Translations under genes and position numbers: made by a program
NCBI RefSeq assembly: GCF_000321225.1
Contig: NW_004450942.1
Span: 435,459-499,458, forward strand
DNA length: 64,000 bases
DNA from: Odobenus rosmarus divergens
Lineage: Eukaryota > Chordata > Mammalia > Carnivora > Odobenidae
Direction: 5' to 3'
Shown here: positions 25,115 through 36,216 of the stretch, one piece after another
Layout: every line of letters begins with the position of its first letter
How positions within the stretch are numbered: position 1 is the first letter of the stretch
Notes under the pieces: generated by a model
The model's input: only the letters and a program-made list of their open reading frames with translations
Database searches by the model: none
What the model was told of the DNA's origin: nothing

Positions 25115-25520
25115 ACTGACATTTATTGAGTACCTACTATAGTTCAGATATACGTCTGTGCTACTGGTTGTTGTCTTCATAAAAACCACGTGAAATGGAT
25201 ACATCAATTGATTGGTAAATTGACATAATGTAGACCTTGGGTCACAACGGTTGCATAATAGTAACAATTACATTTCTGCCAGTCTTCTCCAAATTGCAAA
25301 ACAATAAAAATATATATTGAGCCTTTACCATGTGCCAGGCTTTATGCCTAGTGTTTTATAGAAATGCAGCACTGACTTCATCCTGGGTATCACTATTCTC
25401 CTTTCTGAATGAGTGCACTGGGTCTCTAAGAGGTGCCACGATTTGCCTGGAGCCATACAGCTGCTGAGTGGAGGAGGCAGGACTCTTCATCAGAACCTGA
25501 CTCCAAAGGCCCAATTCCTG
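25115..25520 (-). repeat. Two adjacent MIR remnants
   Basis: The first (about 25115-25260) begins 'gacatttattgagtacctac'. The second (about 25305-25520) contains 'accatgtgccaggctttatgc', 'gagccatacagctgctgag' and 'cagaacctgactcc'. Both are reversed MIR text in the same orientation. Confidence 0.65.
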
Positions 25521-25908
25521 GACACATGTTACACAGTGTCCCTGTGTACCCAGACACACAGATCTAGAGGACTCAGGAGGCTTGGATCACACAGGAAGTC
25601 ATCCACAGGGAAACCCTGTTTTCAGCCTACCATATCTCTACCCTATAGCCCATGCTGAACACCAAGAACAGAAGAGTCACCCTTCTGCTCAGGCAAGGAG
25701 GAAAGGAGTGAATTTTATTCTCCTAACATACACCTCAGGCTAGAAAAACTCTAATGGGAAACTCAAACTTTTTAGATTAAGTCTATACAAAGAGGATTCT
25801 CTAGATTGCTGCAATTTAACTTTCAGACTCCTTGCCATCATGAAGCCCCTTAAAGGGATTCTGTTAAAGCAGAACTTGACAAGGAAGAACACAACCAGGA
25901 AAGAGGTT
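25521..25908. other. Unassigned sequence
   Basis: No named repeat or gene recognised. Confidence 0.4.
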
Positions 25909-26136
25909 AAAAATACAAGATCAGGGGTGCCTGGGTGGCTCAGCTGGTTGAGCGTCTGCCTCTGGCTCGGGTCGTGATCCCGGGGTCCTGGGATCGAGCC
26001 CCACATCGGGCTCCCTGCTCCGCGGGGGGCCTGCTTCTCCCTCTCCCACTCCCCCTGCTTGTGTTCCCTCTCTCGCTGTGTCCCTCTCTGTCAAATAAAT
26101 AAATAAAATCTTAAAAAAAAAAAAAATACAAGATCA
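25909..26136 (+). mobile_element. Can-SINE with perfect 15-bp target duplication
   Basis: The body is 25924-26121, close to full-length consensus, with a B-box-like 'gggatcgagcccc' and a 14-16 A tail. The duplication aaaaatacaagatca is identical at 25909-25923 and 26122-26136. With its long pure tail and intact duplication it is one of the youngest-looking insertions in the window. Confidence 0.96.
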
Positions 26137-26436
26137 GGCAGACAAGACCAACAGTGAACCCTGAACAATGGACTGGGGAAAGGTCTTTATCCTCCTCGCC
26201 TCTGACCATTCCTGCATCCCAGATTCTCCAGGGTGAATTTCACCCAATTCTTCTCTGTAGCTAGCTGCACTTGTTCTGCACTCTGGAATATGAACACATA
26301 CGTGTACTCACCAACTTGGATGTCTGGTGTATTCACTAGGGGCAAGGACCATGGCTTGTCTCTATGATGCCCCATGTCCAGCTCTGTGGCTCACCAAGAA
26401 TGCTCTCTCAAAGTAAGTTAGCTGTTTCACTTCTCT
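26137..26436. other. Unassigned sequence
   Basis: No named repeat or gene recognised. Confidence 0.4.
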
Positions 26437-26831
26437 TCTAGTCAGCTTGGAATGCCATGACAGAATGCCACACACTGGGGGCTTAAACAACAGACTTTTT
26501 TTTTCACAGTTCTAGAGACTGGAAGTCCAAGATCAAGGTACCAGCAGTTGGTTTCTGATGAAAATGATCTTTCCTGGCTTGCAGATGCCACCTTTCACCA
26601 TGTCCTCATATGGCCTTTCGTGTGTGTGTATGTGTGTGTGTATGTGTGAAAGAGAACCCCTGGTAGCTCTTCCTCTTGTTACGGGGACACCAATCCTATT
26701 GGATTAGGGCCCACCCATATGATTTCACTTAACCTTAATTACCTCCTTAAAGGCCCATCTCCAATACAGTCACATTGGGGGTTAGAGCTTCAACATATGA
26801 ATTCAGGTGTAACACCATTCAGTCCATAACA
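26437..26831 (-). mobile_element. MaLR (MST/MLT1-type) LTR with internal (TG)n
   Basis: Plus-strand landmarks are 'cacagttctagagactgg', 'caagatcaaggtaccagc', 'accatgtcctcatatgg', 'ccaatcctattgg', 'cacattgggggttagagc' and 'ttcagtccataaca' at the right end. A TG/TATG microsatellite at 26620-26648 sits inside. It is a solitary LTR with no viral coding sequence. Confidence 0.82.
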
Positions 26832-28084
26832 TGATTGTCACCATCATCTTACTTATCCTTGTATGTCCAGTGTCAGTATGGCCCCAACACAAAGTAGAAG
26901 CTCCAATGAGTATTCATTAAATTGAATCCCACTCCACGGCACCCGCTAGCTTGCAGTCAGTGGGACCAGCTGTGTGCTATACAGGAGCAAAAAACAGCCA
27001 GAGAGCTGTAAAAAATGTAAGTTTCCTAAGTCTGGAACAGGGTAATTAATCATCCATTCATTCAAGCTAAAGGTATTTATGGAAGATGCAAAAAATGAAA
27101 ATGAGATCTGTCAAAAGAGAGAGAGAAAAAAATGAATGTGCATGAATGAATCAATCAATTAATCAATCAAGGTGTGCTTTGTATGGGAATCAGAGGCAGC
27201 TTCTGCTGGGATTTCTGCTGGCCCAATACCTTACAAGCCGAAACACTTGGTTTCTAGTTTTGCTTTTTGATTGGTTCATCAGATACACCATTTGGGGATT
27301 GTAAATCATGAAAACTAGCTCTTATTGTTAGAATCACAAAGGCTTTTCATGTAGATGAGGATGTTTGCAAAACAAGCAGGACAATACACATTAATTGTAA
27401 TTAAACATTGATTGTAATGCCAATGTTATGTACATACATTATAACACAAATATCATTTTTCATATGTAACTTCTAATTCATCCAGTTACTGAAGGCAGAA
27501 AGATAAATTCCTAGTCCTGGAATTAACTGGAGTCATTGACCTTTCTCTTCTATTAGTTTAAAAAAAATTATTATCTTGTGAGAAGGAACTGTGTGGTCTG
27601 GAAAATGGCTATTTCAAGAAATGTTCTTTGGGATCAGATTAAATGGATTCAAATTCCCTCAGTGCCACCCACTATCTGGGAGAACATCTTTGCTGTGCCT
27701 CAGCTTCTCATTTGAAAACCAGAGGGAGAATAATGCCAAGTGGTTAGATGTAACCACATATGTGAAAGGGGCCTTGGTTTTTCTTGCATTTGAGAGCTGT
27801 AGTATGGTCCATCATATACAAAATCTTCACCCTTTCTTCCCAAAGAGCACTCACAGTGCCCTATATCATCAGAAATTCTTTTCACTCTGACATTGACAGG
27901 GTATAGTTAAAATTAAATTTAAATGTGAATTTATATTGTGAACCAAACGTGTCCCAGAACATGGGATCATGGTTCAAACCATCACAGTTCACTTGCAGTG
28001 ACCAGTAACTGACTCTGGCTTCACCTAGAAGAACAGGGCACATGATATTAAGGTCACTGACAGCTGGTAAGTAAAGTCCCACCA
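26832..28084. other. Repeat-poor block with homeodomain-type sites
   Basis: Apart from an L2/MIR-like tail near 26855-26925, I recognise no repeat. The part at 27390-27420 has TAATTG and TAATTA close together in very AT-rich text. The open frame at 27591-27890 has no recognisable domain. Confidence 0.35.
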
Positions 28085-28212
28085 GTGGCTCTCTGAGGGA
28101 AATGGGACTCAGAAAGATTAGGCAAGTGAACCCGAGTCACACAGGTGTAAGGTGGCAGAGCCAAGGTTTGAACCTAGATCAGTGTGAAGGCAAAGCCTGA
28201 GAGCTTACCTGT
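28085..28212 (-). repeat. MIR SINE remnant
   Basis: Plus-strand text 'aatgggactcagaaagattag', 'gtggcagagccaaggtttgaa' is the reversed MIR core. Confidence 0.75.
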
Positions 28213-28764
28213 TATGCTGTAACATTTGCCTATGGAGTAAACATCACCCTGCCCTCAGGACCTTTGCTTTTTCTAAGAAAAACCTTTAAAGATGCTCTAA
28301 ACAAATTCAGGACAGAACAACAGGCTACTACATCACTAGGAATGCATGTAGCGAGAAGCTGAAGATCAAGCAATTCAACCAATCTTTAGGCTGCTGTTTC
28401 CCAAGATGTCAAACAGCCTATCTGGGCTGAAATTTTCACTGGGGAGCCTCTCAGTTTTGAATCACATCCACCCAGTGCTGGGTGCACCTGCTCTGCAAAC
28501 ATTAACAGCTAATATCTGGAGCAAGATAAGATAAATTAGCTCCTCAACCAGATGTTTTGATGTTCATTAATATGACAACATCTTACTAAGAATGTGTTAT
28601 GTACTGGGTATCTGGTAGGGGACCGGCTCATTTTTCTTATTTTCCAGATGTGTTGTACAGTAGGAATGGAAACATGGTCTCGATCCCTATAGAAACAAAA
28701 TGAGTGGGAAAAAATGACAGATTATAAAACAAACGTCTCTGACTAATTTATATTGAATGTTATT
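28213..28764. other. Unassigned repeat-poor sequence
   Basis: A double GATA motif (GATAAGATAA, 28525-28534) lies 14 bases before a CAGATG E-box (28549-28554). No gene or repeat is recognised. Confidence 0.35.
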
Positions 28765-28985
28765 AATAACAACATAATGGGCTAGCGTACATTCATGGAG
28801 AACTAATGGCATGCCAAGCAATATAATGAATGTTTTATGTATATTATTGTCACATTTAATCCCTACACCTATTCTCATTTGAGACACAAGGATTTGGAGA
28901 CTGGGAGAGGCTGTCAAATGAAAGTGGCCAAGTTAGATTCAAACTGTGACTGACTCCAGAGCCCTAACTCAACTCTCACATTAGT
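28765..28985 (-). repeat. MIR SINE remnant
   Basis: Plus-strand text runs 'catgccaagcaatataatg', 'cacatttaatccctacacc', 'gagacacaaggatttggag' and 'actgactccagagccctaac', a nearly complete reversed MIR. Confidence 0.65.
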
Positions 28986-29004
28986 GACTTTCTGCCCTTG
29001 ATAC

Positions 29005-29345
29005 TTAGAGTGTGGTTCATAGACCAGCAGCAACTGACTCTGGAAGCTTGTTAGAAACACAGCATGTGGGCGCCTGGGTGGCTCAATCGTTAAGCATCTA
29101 CCTTTGGGTCAGGTCATGATCCCGGGGTCCTGGGATCGAGCCCCGCATCGGGCTCCCTACCTGGCGGGAAGCCTGCTTCTCCCTCTCCCACTCCCCCTGC
29201 TCTTGTTCCCTCTCTCTCTGTGTCTCTTGCTGTCAAATAAATAAATAAAATCTTTAAAAAAAAAAAAAGAAACACAGGATGTCAACCTCCCTCCCCAGAT
29301 CCAATGAAAACAAGCCTACACTTTACCAGGATCCTCCGGAGACTG
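29005..29345 (-). mobile_element. MER5A-type hAT element split by a SINE
   Basis: 'gagtgtggttcatagacc' and 'ggaagcttgttagaaacac' lie before the SINE, and 'cctccctccccagatcc' and 'aacaagcc' lie after it. Together they follow MER5A reversed. This is a nonautonomous hAT-Charlie relative. Confidence 0.65.
29053..29282 (+). mobile_element. Can-SINE within MER5A
   Basis: The body is 29068-29267, starting 'gggcgcctgggtgg' and ending in a 12-13 A run. The duplication is agaaacacagcatgt (29053-29067) against agaaacacaggatgt (29268-29282), one mismatch. Confidence 0.95.
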
Positions 29346-29354
29346 TGTGCTAAC

Positions 29355-29522
29355 TCTTCTAGATGTAGTTCATGGACCACTTGGCTCATATCACCTGAGT
29401 GCTTATGGAAAACAAGGCACTTACCTGGGCTCCACTCCACATTAACAGAATAAGATTCTCTGAGGGTGGGACCCAGGAATCTGTATTTTTACCAGTTCTT
29501 CAGATTGTCTTGATGGCACAAT
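29355..29522 (-). mobile_element. Second MER5A-type element, tandem to the first
   Basis: 'atgtagttcatggaccact', 'cacctgagtgcttatgg', 'gattctctgagggtggg' and 'aggaatctgtatttttacc' follow MER5A reversed, in the same orientation as the copy just upstream. Confidence 0.65.
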
Positions 29523-30645
29523 GACATCTGATAACCAATGCTGTGTTATAGTCCTTCTTTTCAAGGTCTAGATGTGGGGTTCTATTCTTATTTCTGGAAA
29601 TGGAAGATGTATCCCAAGATGGGAGGACTGTAAAAGAGGAAATGGGTCCAATTGAGGGATTTTAGGAAGACATTCACCTATTGCTGATTTGTAATCCTCG
29701 GGAAGCTTTAACCATCTTATCAAAGCCAACTCATCCAGTCTATCCAATTCAGCAAACATTTGCTGAGTCCATGTGCTCAGCATTTGCAGCAGGGATCAAA
29801 AGGGTGGGTTTTCAACTACAAGGGTGATAAGCAAAGACACAAGCAAACACAACCCAAAGCACAGGAGCTTCATGACAAAAGAGATACACACCATCCAAAT
29901 CAGCTCTCCCTAACTGGAAACCCCAATGCCCTCCCTCAGCCAGTTGGCCCCATCTGGTACTGAAGCCACCATCCTGATCAGGGAAAGAGATTGGCCATGA
30001 CCTCAGCCACTCTTCTAGGTACTACCTGAAGTAAGCTTGGTGGACAAAAACCCCTAAGCTTCCCTAAGCCCTCAGCATGCATTTGCACACCAACCACGTT
30101 GCCTTAATGTGTTCATTCGGGTTTTGGCTTTGCTTTTCCTTTTTAGCTCTCAAATAATCTACTAAGATTAAAGCCTCTGTTCTGTTGCGGCACACACCCC
30201 ATGCTGATGTTTAGCAACTTCCCTGTTAGCTCCCTGAAGTGGGCTAGCATCTGGATTTTGAGCATTTATTCATTTCACAAACAGGTGCCCAGGTCTGAGA
30301 TATCATAGAGATACCAGACTGATTCTGTATTCCACACCTGGAAATCAGACTTAGAGTCTAACAGGGAAGGACATTAACCATTAATGAGAGATATTAAACA
30401 GAGATCAATGCAACAGAGGTGAGGTTCAGAGTCCTGTGAAAGTGAATAAAGGAGCCAAACTCAATCAGGGAAGTGATATTCAGTGGAAACCTGAAAATCC
30501 AGATATGGGACTGATTACCTGGACCCCCACCAGCCCTTTACGGATCAGGAAGACTTGCACCTGAACATCCACTGCTCTGAAATGCTCATGGCTATTCAAT
30601 CTGCATTTAACATTTACTAATGTGAACAAATGAGGTTTTGTGCTT
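29523..30645. other. Unassigned sequence
   Basis: No named repeat or gene recognised. Confidence 0.4.
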
Positions 30646-30913
30646 TGTTATGGATTGAACGTGTGTCCCCCACAAAATTCATATATTGAAGCCCTCGTCT
30701 CCCATGTGGCTGTATTTGGAGATGGGGCCTCTGAAGAAGTAAATAAGTAAGGGTAAATCAGGTCATTCAGGTGGGGCCCTGATCCAGTAGGATTGGTATC
30801 CTTTTAAAAAACACCTGAGCGCTCCCTCTCACTCTCTGCCATGTCAGCACACAGCAAGAAGGGTGCTGTCTCCAAGCCAGGAAGAAGGTTCTCCCCAGAA
30901 ACCAAACCGTGTT

Positions 30914-31111
30914 GAAAACCTGATCTTAGGGGCACCTGGGTGGCTCAGTCGGTTAAGCATCTGCCTTTGGCCCAGGTCATGATCCTGGGATCCTGGGATC
31001 GAGTCCCGCATCGGGCTCCTTGCTCAGCGGAGAACTTGCTTCTCCCTCTCCCTCTGCCTGATGCTCCCCCTGCTTGTGTATGCTTGTTCACACTCTCTCT
31101 CTGATAAATAA

Positions 31112-31163
<52 letters not shown>

Positions 31164-31193
31164 AATCCTTAAAGAAAAGAAAACCTGATCTTA
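30914..31193 (+). mobile_element. Can-SINE with (GATA)n tail inside the LTR
   Basis: The body is 30929-31178. Its A-rich tail has grown into a TAGA/GATA microsatellite of about 12 units at 31113-31161. The duplication gaaaacctgatctta is identical at 30914-30928 and 31179-31193. It is younger than the LTR it interrupts. Confidence 0.95.
31113..31161. repeat. (TAGA)n microsatellite
   Basis: About 12 uninterrupted tetranucleotide units in the SINE tail; likely length-variable. Confidence 0.97.
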
Positions 31194-31295
31194 GACTTAA
31201 CAGCCTCCAGAACTATGAGAAAATTAATGTCTGCTGTTTAAGCCACCCAGTCCATGGTGTTTTGTATGGCAGCCTGAGCAGACTAATACATGCTG

Positions 31296-31925
31296 TATTT
31301 TGATATGAATCTGCTAAAGGCACTTCTTTATTCATTTATCATTACTTATCATTACAAAAAAAAATTGGACCTAGTGGCTTGAGGATTTATTTTCTTTCCC
31401 TTTTTTCTGATCAGCAAAAATATCCATGTGATATCTGTAACAGTGGGCTAAATTAAAATAAGACCAGTAAGTTCATTTTATAGCTTAGGTGAATAAAATC
31501 GAGTTCCTATCATAAATATATTTTACAATTTTAAGTAAGCAAAGTTTCCAAGCAATTTACACATTTAAATGGTAAAACTGATACTTTAGGGTTTGCTTTA
31601 TTTCATGAACTCATTAAAATTCTGGAGAAAATATTGTGTTTAACATATGAAAATGAGTATTCTTCAGAGGTTTTGCCCCACTTGGTCCTTTTTTTTTCTT
31701 TTTAAATACTTAAAGATGAATATTCTCCAACATTTTCCTCTTTATTTTTAGTGAGAAAGACAAAGGTTAGCCTGGCATCTTTTGGATTTCGCAAAGGTTT
31801 TTGAATTATTTTTTATAATTACAATTTACATTTTAACAACTATGGGTGGTATAAGAAATCAAAGCCTCTAATTTCTGATTTCCACACTATACCTTAATTA
31901 CTGTATTCCACCCTTACAAATATAC
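31296..31925. other. Unassigned AT-rich sequence
   Basis: No named repeat or gene recognised. Confidence 0.4.
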
Positions 31926-32080
31926 AAATGATGAGGTAAACATCATGATTCCTACTTAGTAGATAAGGAAATGAGACACAGGGAGGCGACATGAAGATAA
32001 AGCCAATGTCACATAGTCAGAAAGTGGAAATTAGCTTCCAAATCCAGGCCTGTTTGACTCCATCTACACTGCCTTCTGTA
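31926..32080 (-). repeat. MIR SINE remnant
   Basis: Plus-strand text 'tagataaggaaatgagacac' and 'aatccaggcctgtttgactcc' type phrases are the reversed MIR core and head. Confidence 0.65.
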
Positions 32081-34028
32081 CTTAACCACTTAATTCCTCA
32101 TCAACACTGCCTTCTCTTCTGCTTAGAACTCTCCTCTCCACTACCTTCCTGACCCAAGCCCCTCAGTGGCTACACTGTCCAGAGGACCCTTCACCATCCA
32201 TCCTCCCCCATCCTGCCTTTTCTACCACACTCTGGCTCACTGTCCCCACCTCACATCTCACACCCACAACCAGAGTGTCAAGAAACAAAGTGCTACCAGA
32301 ATCCAAAATGTGGAGCAACCAACCCCCTGCAAGTGGAATCTGTAGAATGTTAGAGAAAGGCAGCTCTTGACCTTGAGGCTTTGGAGAGGAACCAAGTTGT
32401 GGAGAAATGTAAACATGAAGAACAAAGGTATGGAGTAGGGAAGTTATAAAATGCATGAAATATATCCCAAATCAGAGTTCAGTTTTGATAAACAGAGTAC
32501 ATGTATTGGGTGTATATCTATCACCCAAATAGGTTGTCTGGGTAAGCTGTGGAGAATACTAGGCACGGGTTTGTAGAGGCTTGCTTGTGTCTCCCCAGCA
32601 TCTCTCTCTGGTGCTGGTAACAGATGCCAGCACTTCCATATGACCCAAATTAGGCCAATTCTGGTACCTCCCCCTGGCCACAGGGATTGGTCCAAGATGG
32701 AGAGCAGGACACTTGACTCAAGCTGGACTGATCATATTCTCTCTTTTAGGAATATGAGTATTCTTCAAACACCAGTCACCAAGAGTGGTTGAACCTGAGT
32801 CATTCTCTGGCAGTTTTCTAGAAAGCAGGTCATGCACTATAGCCTCTGAGATTCTGGGGCATCCCTGTTCCTATCATTCCCCAGGTGTGGTTATCTCTCT
32901 CTTCCTTTGATTTACTGAGTTACCCCATTTGCTTGAGGCAGATTCTGCTGCTTTAACACAAGCTAAGGATTTTGTACTTCATTAAGAAGGAAATGCAGGG
33001 TCATTAAAGGATTTTAAGAATAGGGGGATTATTATCAGGCATGCAGAAATAATCCATAGGGATAGATATAAAACAGCATAAGAATGTCTACTGATATGCC
33101 TATCAATGATTATTCAGAGCCATAGTCACCTTCCTTGTACCAGAAACAATGGGACTGATGATGGGTTTGAAATATCAACAAAGAAATCACAGCGCTCAAA
33201 GCAAGGAGTCCCATAAAGCAAGGTAAATTTCATTTCAGACCGTCAGAAGCACATTCTTCCTTAATCTTGAGAGTTCCAGATTTGAGAACTATGATTTCAC
33301 AGTACCAGAGAATATTTGGGTTACATGTGACATTCCATTACTTGGTCTCAGAAAATTGGTTTGTGTTGGTTTTGTTAAATGCGTCGATATTATTATTGCA
33401 TTCTGCAACCCCCTCCCCGAAAAAATTCTAGCCCGAGAAGGCATGCTCTAAACTTCTCATCACTCCCCCCCTTTCAATAAGCTGTGCTTGGATGAAATGA
33501 GCTCTGCCTAAGGCCAGTGGACTCAGATTTTCCTCAGGAAAGGAAGGAAGAAACAAAAACATCCAATGATTATACCCCATTTTAGGTCATTCTGGGCTTC
33601 ATTCTGCTTCCGGATTTGATGCTCAGAAATGAGAGCAGAGAGCCAGGGATATCACTGACCTCCTTCCACATGCAAACACATGGGATTATCTATCAAAATG
33701 AGCCCGTCAATTCACACAGTTTAGAAGGTCGCTCATTCCAGCATCCAATTTGACATCCCCCCTAGAGGGACTGCATTTGTCCACACTCTTACTTTGTTCC
33801 CCCATTTCTGTCCTCCCTGCTTCTCAGCAAACATACAGGGAACTACAGTTGAGTACGAGTCTGGATGTGTATGTTTGCGTGCATTAGGAACAGTCATTTT
33901 AACTCCTTAGTCATATCTCATAACAATGTCATCAAGGATTAGAAAATCTGAAAACTTTACCCATGTACAGAACTTTATAATTTGCTAAAACTTTTCACAT
34001 GTATTATTCCATCAATTATATTAAAAGG
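32081..34028. other. Unassigned sequence
   Basis: Around 32600-32720, 'ctccccctggccacaggg' and 'attggtccaagatgg' recall an old mammalian repeat I cannot name. The rest holds no recognised element. The minus-strand frames at 32163-32695 show no domain. Confidence 0.35.
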
Positions 34029-34239
34029 CAGAGTTTCTCAATCCTCAGCATGGCTGACATGTGGGTCTAGATATTTCTTTGTGGTAGAGGACTGTCCTGT
34101 GAATTGTAGGATGTTTAGCAGCATCTCTGGCCTCTAACCACTATCTACCAGTAGCCCTCAGCCTGGTTGTGGTAATCATAAGTGACTCCAGACATTTTGA
34201 GGGGCAAAATTACCCCTGGCAAGAACTGCTGCTATAAGG
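34021..34239 (-). mobile_element. MER20 hAT transposon, complete, with degraded target duplication
   Basis: The element is 34029-34231 and reads in reverse. Landmarks are 'cagagtttctcaatcctc', 'gtaggatgtttagcagcatc', 'ctggcctctaacc', 'tgactccagacattttg' and a right end 'ggcaagaactgctg'. Flanking ttaaaagg (34021-34028) and ctataagg (34232-34239) match at six of eight bases. Confidence 0.85.
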
Positions 34240-34550
34240 TATTTCCTCATTTCTTCCCCTTGCCCCTTACTCCATCATCCATGTCTGCCTCACTGGCACA
34301 CTCCTACTCATCCTTTTACAGTTGGCTGATACATCGCCTCCTCCTGAAAGTCCTCCCTGGCCTCCCAGAGCCAGTTAGGGGCCCTTCTCCAGCTCCCTTC
34401 AATACTCCCACTCACCTGGATTATGCCACTGTCATACTTTATGACAGTTGCCTGACATCGTCTGTTCACCCATAGATTGTGAGTCTCTTGGGAACAGGGG
34501 TCACTTACAGTTCATGTCCTACACTGTCCAAAATGCATGGCAGGGTGAAT
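34240..34550 (+). mobile_element. L2 LINE 3' fragment
   Basis: 'cctcctcctgaaagtcctccc', 'catagattgtgagtctcttgg' and 'aaaatgcatggcagggtgaat' follow the L2 3' region. The frame at 34182-34475 falls mostly inside it. Confidence 0.6.
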
Positions 34551-34584
34551 TAGATCTGGTATATATCCAAAGACTCCTTGGGAA

Positions 34585-34690
34585 CAAAGAAAGCAGGGCA
34601 GGTAATATTAGCCCACTTTGCTCATAAGGAGTCTGAGGTCAAGGTAGTTAATTGACTTTCTTATGCAAGGTCATAAAGCTTGTCAAATAG
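34585..34690 (-). repeat. MIR SINE remnant
   Basis: Plus-strand 'gtaatattagcccactttgc', 'aaggagtctgaggtcaagg' and 'gcaaggtcataaagc' follow the reversed MIR core. Confidence 0.55.
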
Positions 34691-35340
34691 TTCAGCTTCT
34701 TTTATTTCCTGAATGTCTCTGGATCCCAAATATTTGCCTCCATCCTCATGGAAATCACCTGAGTCAAAGTCATCATTCCTCACCTGGACTTCTTACAGCT
34801 CTGGTGATGTCCCCTCCAACACCTACCATCTGTTCTTCACATGCCAGGCTGTTGGCCTTCCAGACACTAACCTCCCAGGTCAGAGCTCAAACCTGTTAAG
34901 GAAGCCCCTGCCCACCTCTGCACCCATCTCCATCTCCCCCTACCACAGCCACCCCCTCTCTGGTTTTCCCTCTGTTCCAAATATGAGGCAACTCCCTCCC
35001 ACAGCAGAGCCCTGTCACATATTTTTCCTTTTCTGGGATGTTTCTATCCCTTCTTTTCACCCTTCTTTTCACCTACTCCTGATGCTCTCAGTTCTAAGAT
35101 TTTTCCTTCTTCAGCACTCTACAGCATGAACTAGATCAAGTCCTCCTGCTATAGGCTCTCATGCCCCCAATACTTTTCTTTCATAGCACTTATTATTTAT
35201 GACTATGTGTTGAATGTTTGTCCCTGCCACCCCTCCCCTAAAATATAAGCTCTATGATAACGGGTCTATGTTTATTCTGTTTACTGTTGTTATGCCATTA
35301 CATTGCAGCCTGGCACACAGTAGGCACTCAATGCACATTT
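34691..35340 (+). mobile_element. L2 LINE 3' fragment
   Basis: The copy runs through 'ccaggctgttggccttccag' to 'catagcacttattatttatg', 'aaaatataagctctatgat' and 'ctggcacacagtaggcactca', the L2 tail. The 138-codon frame at 34713-35129 lies in this element and is chance. Confidence 0.65.
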
Positions 35341-35343
35341 ATA

Positions 35344-35463
35344 GAGGAAGAAAGAGAGGAGAAAGAAAGGAGGAAGAAAGAAAGAGGAGAAAGAAAGTAG
35401 CAAAAGGGAAAGGAAGAAAGAGGAAGGGAGTCTGTTGGGAGGGAGGGAAGGAGGCAGACAGGA
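35344..35463. repeat. Purine-only (GA-rich) tract
   Basis: About 120 bases of almost pure A/G on the plus strand follow the L2 tail directly. The strand asymmetry could allow triplex (H-DNA) structure. Confidence 0.9.
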
Positions 35464-35527
35464 GTATGCAAAACCGTGAGTAGTAGGCAATACATAATAC
35501 ACAGAATTATCACTGATAGCTTACGCA

Positions 35528-35749
35528 GTGTGGCATTCGTGTTTTTTTTTTAAAGATTTTATTTATTTATTTATTTGACAGAGAGAGAGAGAGAGTGAGA
35601 GAGGGAACACAGCAGGGGGAGGGGGAGAGGGAGAAGCAGACTTCCTGCCGAGCCAGGAGCCTGATGCAGGGCTTGATCCCAGGACCCTGGGATCATGACC
35701 TGAGCTGAAGGCAGATGCCCAACGACTGAGCCACCCAGGTGTGGCATTC
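35528..35749 (-). mobile_element. Can-SINE, antisense
   Basis: The body is 35539-35738, beginning with a T run and 'aaagattttatttatttatt' and ending 'gactgagccacccag'. The duplication gtgtggcattc is identical at 35528-35538 and 35739-35749. Confidence 0.95.
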
Positions 35750-36216
35750 TTAAAGAAAATTCCCCTTTCCTCTCCATTTTGACAAGCATGCCGGACTGTC
35801 TTAAACCATCCACTCATCTAATCTATCATGTAAGCGATTGTTTGGAATCTGCTACACAAAAGAGAATCAGAAATCGATAGAGCTTGTGACCTTTAAAGGA
35901 AGTGACATTTTGCAGGATACATTGGTGGCACGTGGAGTACATGACACTTTTCAGGCAGGGTGTTGCACCTCTAGATACATATTTCAGATTTTCTCTCTGT
36001 ATACCTGCCTTTACCTAAGCTGTGGTTGGATTTTCTCCACGTGGGAACACTGAGGTCATCAGCCTAACTTCCTCCTGCAGACAGAGTCTTTGAAAATGGT
36101 AGTCCTTTGACAGGTTGGTTTTGGTAGAGGAGAGGGTGGGGGCAGTGGGAAAAGGGAAACCAAACTGGTCAAGGATGGAAGATAATGGAGAAGAACAGAG
36201 GCAGCAAATGGGCACC
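35750..36216. other. Unassigned sequence
   Basis: No named repeat or gene recognised. Confidence 0.4.

Larger units (their letters stand above)
30646..31290 (+). mobile_element. MLT1-type MaLR solo LTR, split by a SINE
   Basis: The LTR opens TGTTATGGATTGAAC and closes GACTAATACA. Inside are 'attcatatattgaagccc', 'ggtcattcaggtggggcc' and, after the SINE, 'aacagcctccagaactatgag' and 'gtttaagccacccag'. Flanking TGCTT (30641-30645) and TGCTG (31291-31295) match at four of five bases, consistent with a 5-bp ERVL-type duplication. No internal retroviral sequence is present. Confidence 0.85.

Noticed and set aside
28525..28554. GATA/E-box composite element
   Set aside because: The order and spacing do not match the known CANNTG-N(8-10)-GATA arrangement, and both motifs are common by chance.
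34713..35129. 138-codon frame on the plus strand
   Set aside because: It lies within an L2 3' fragment outside any known L2 protein region.
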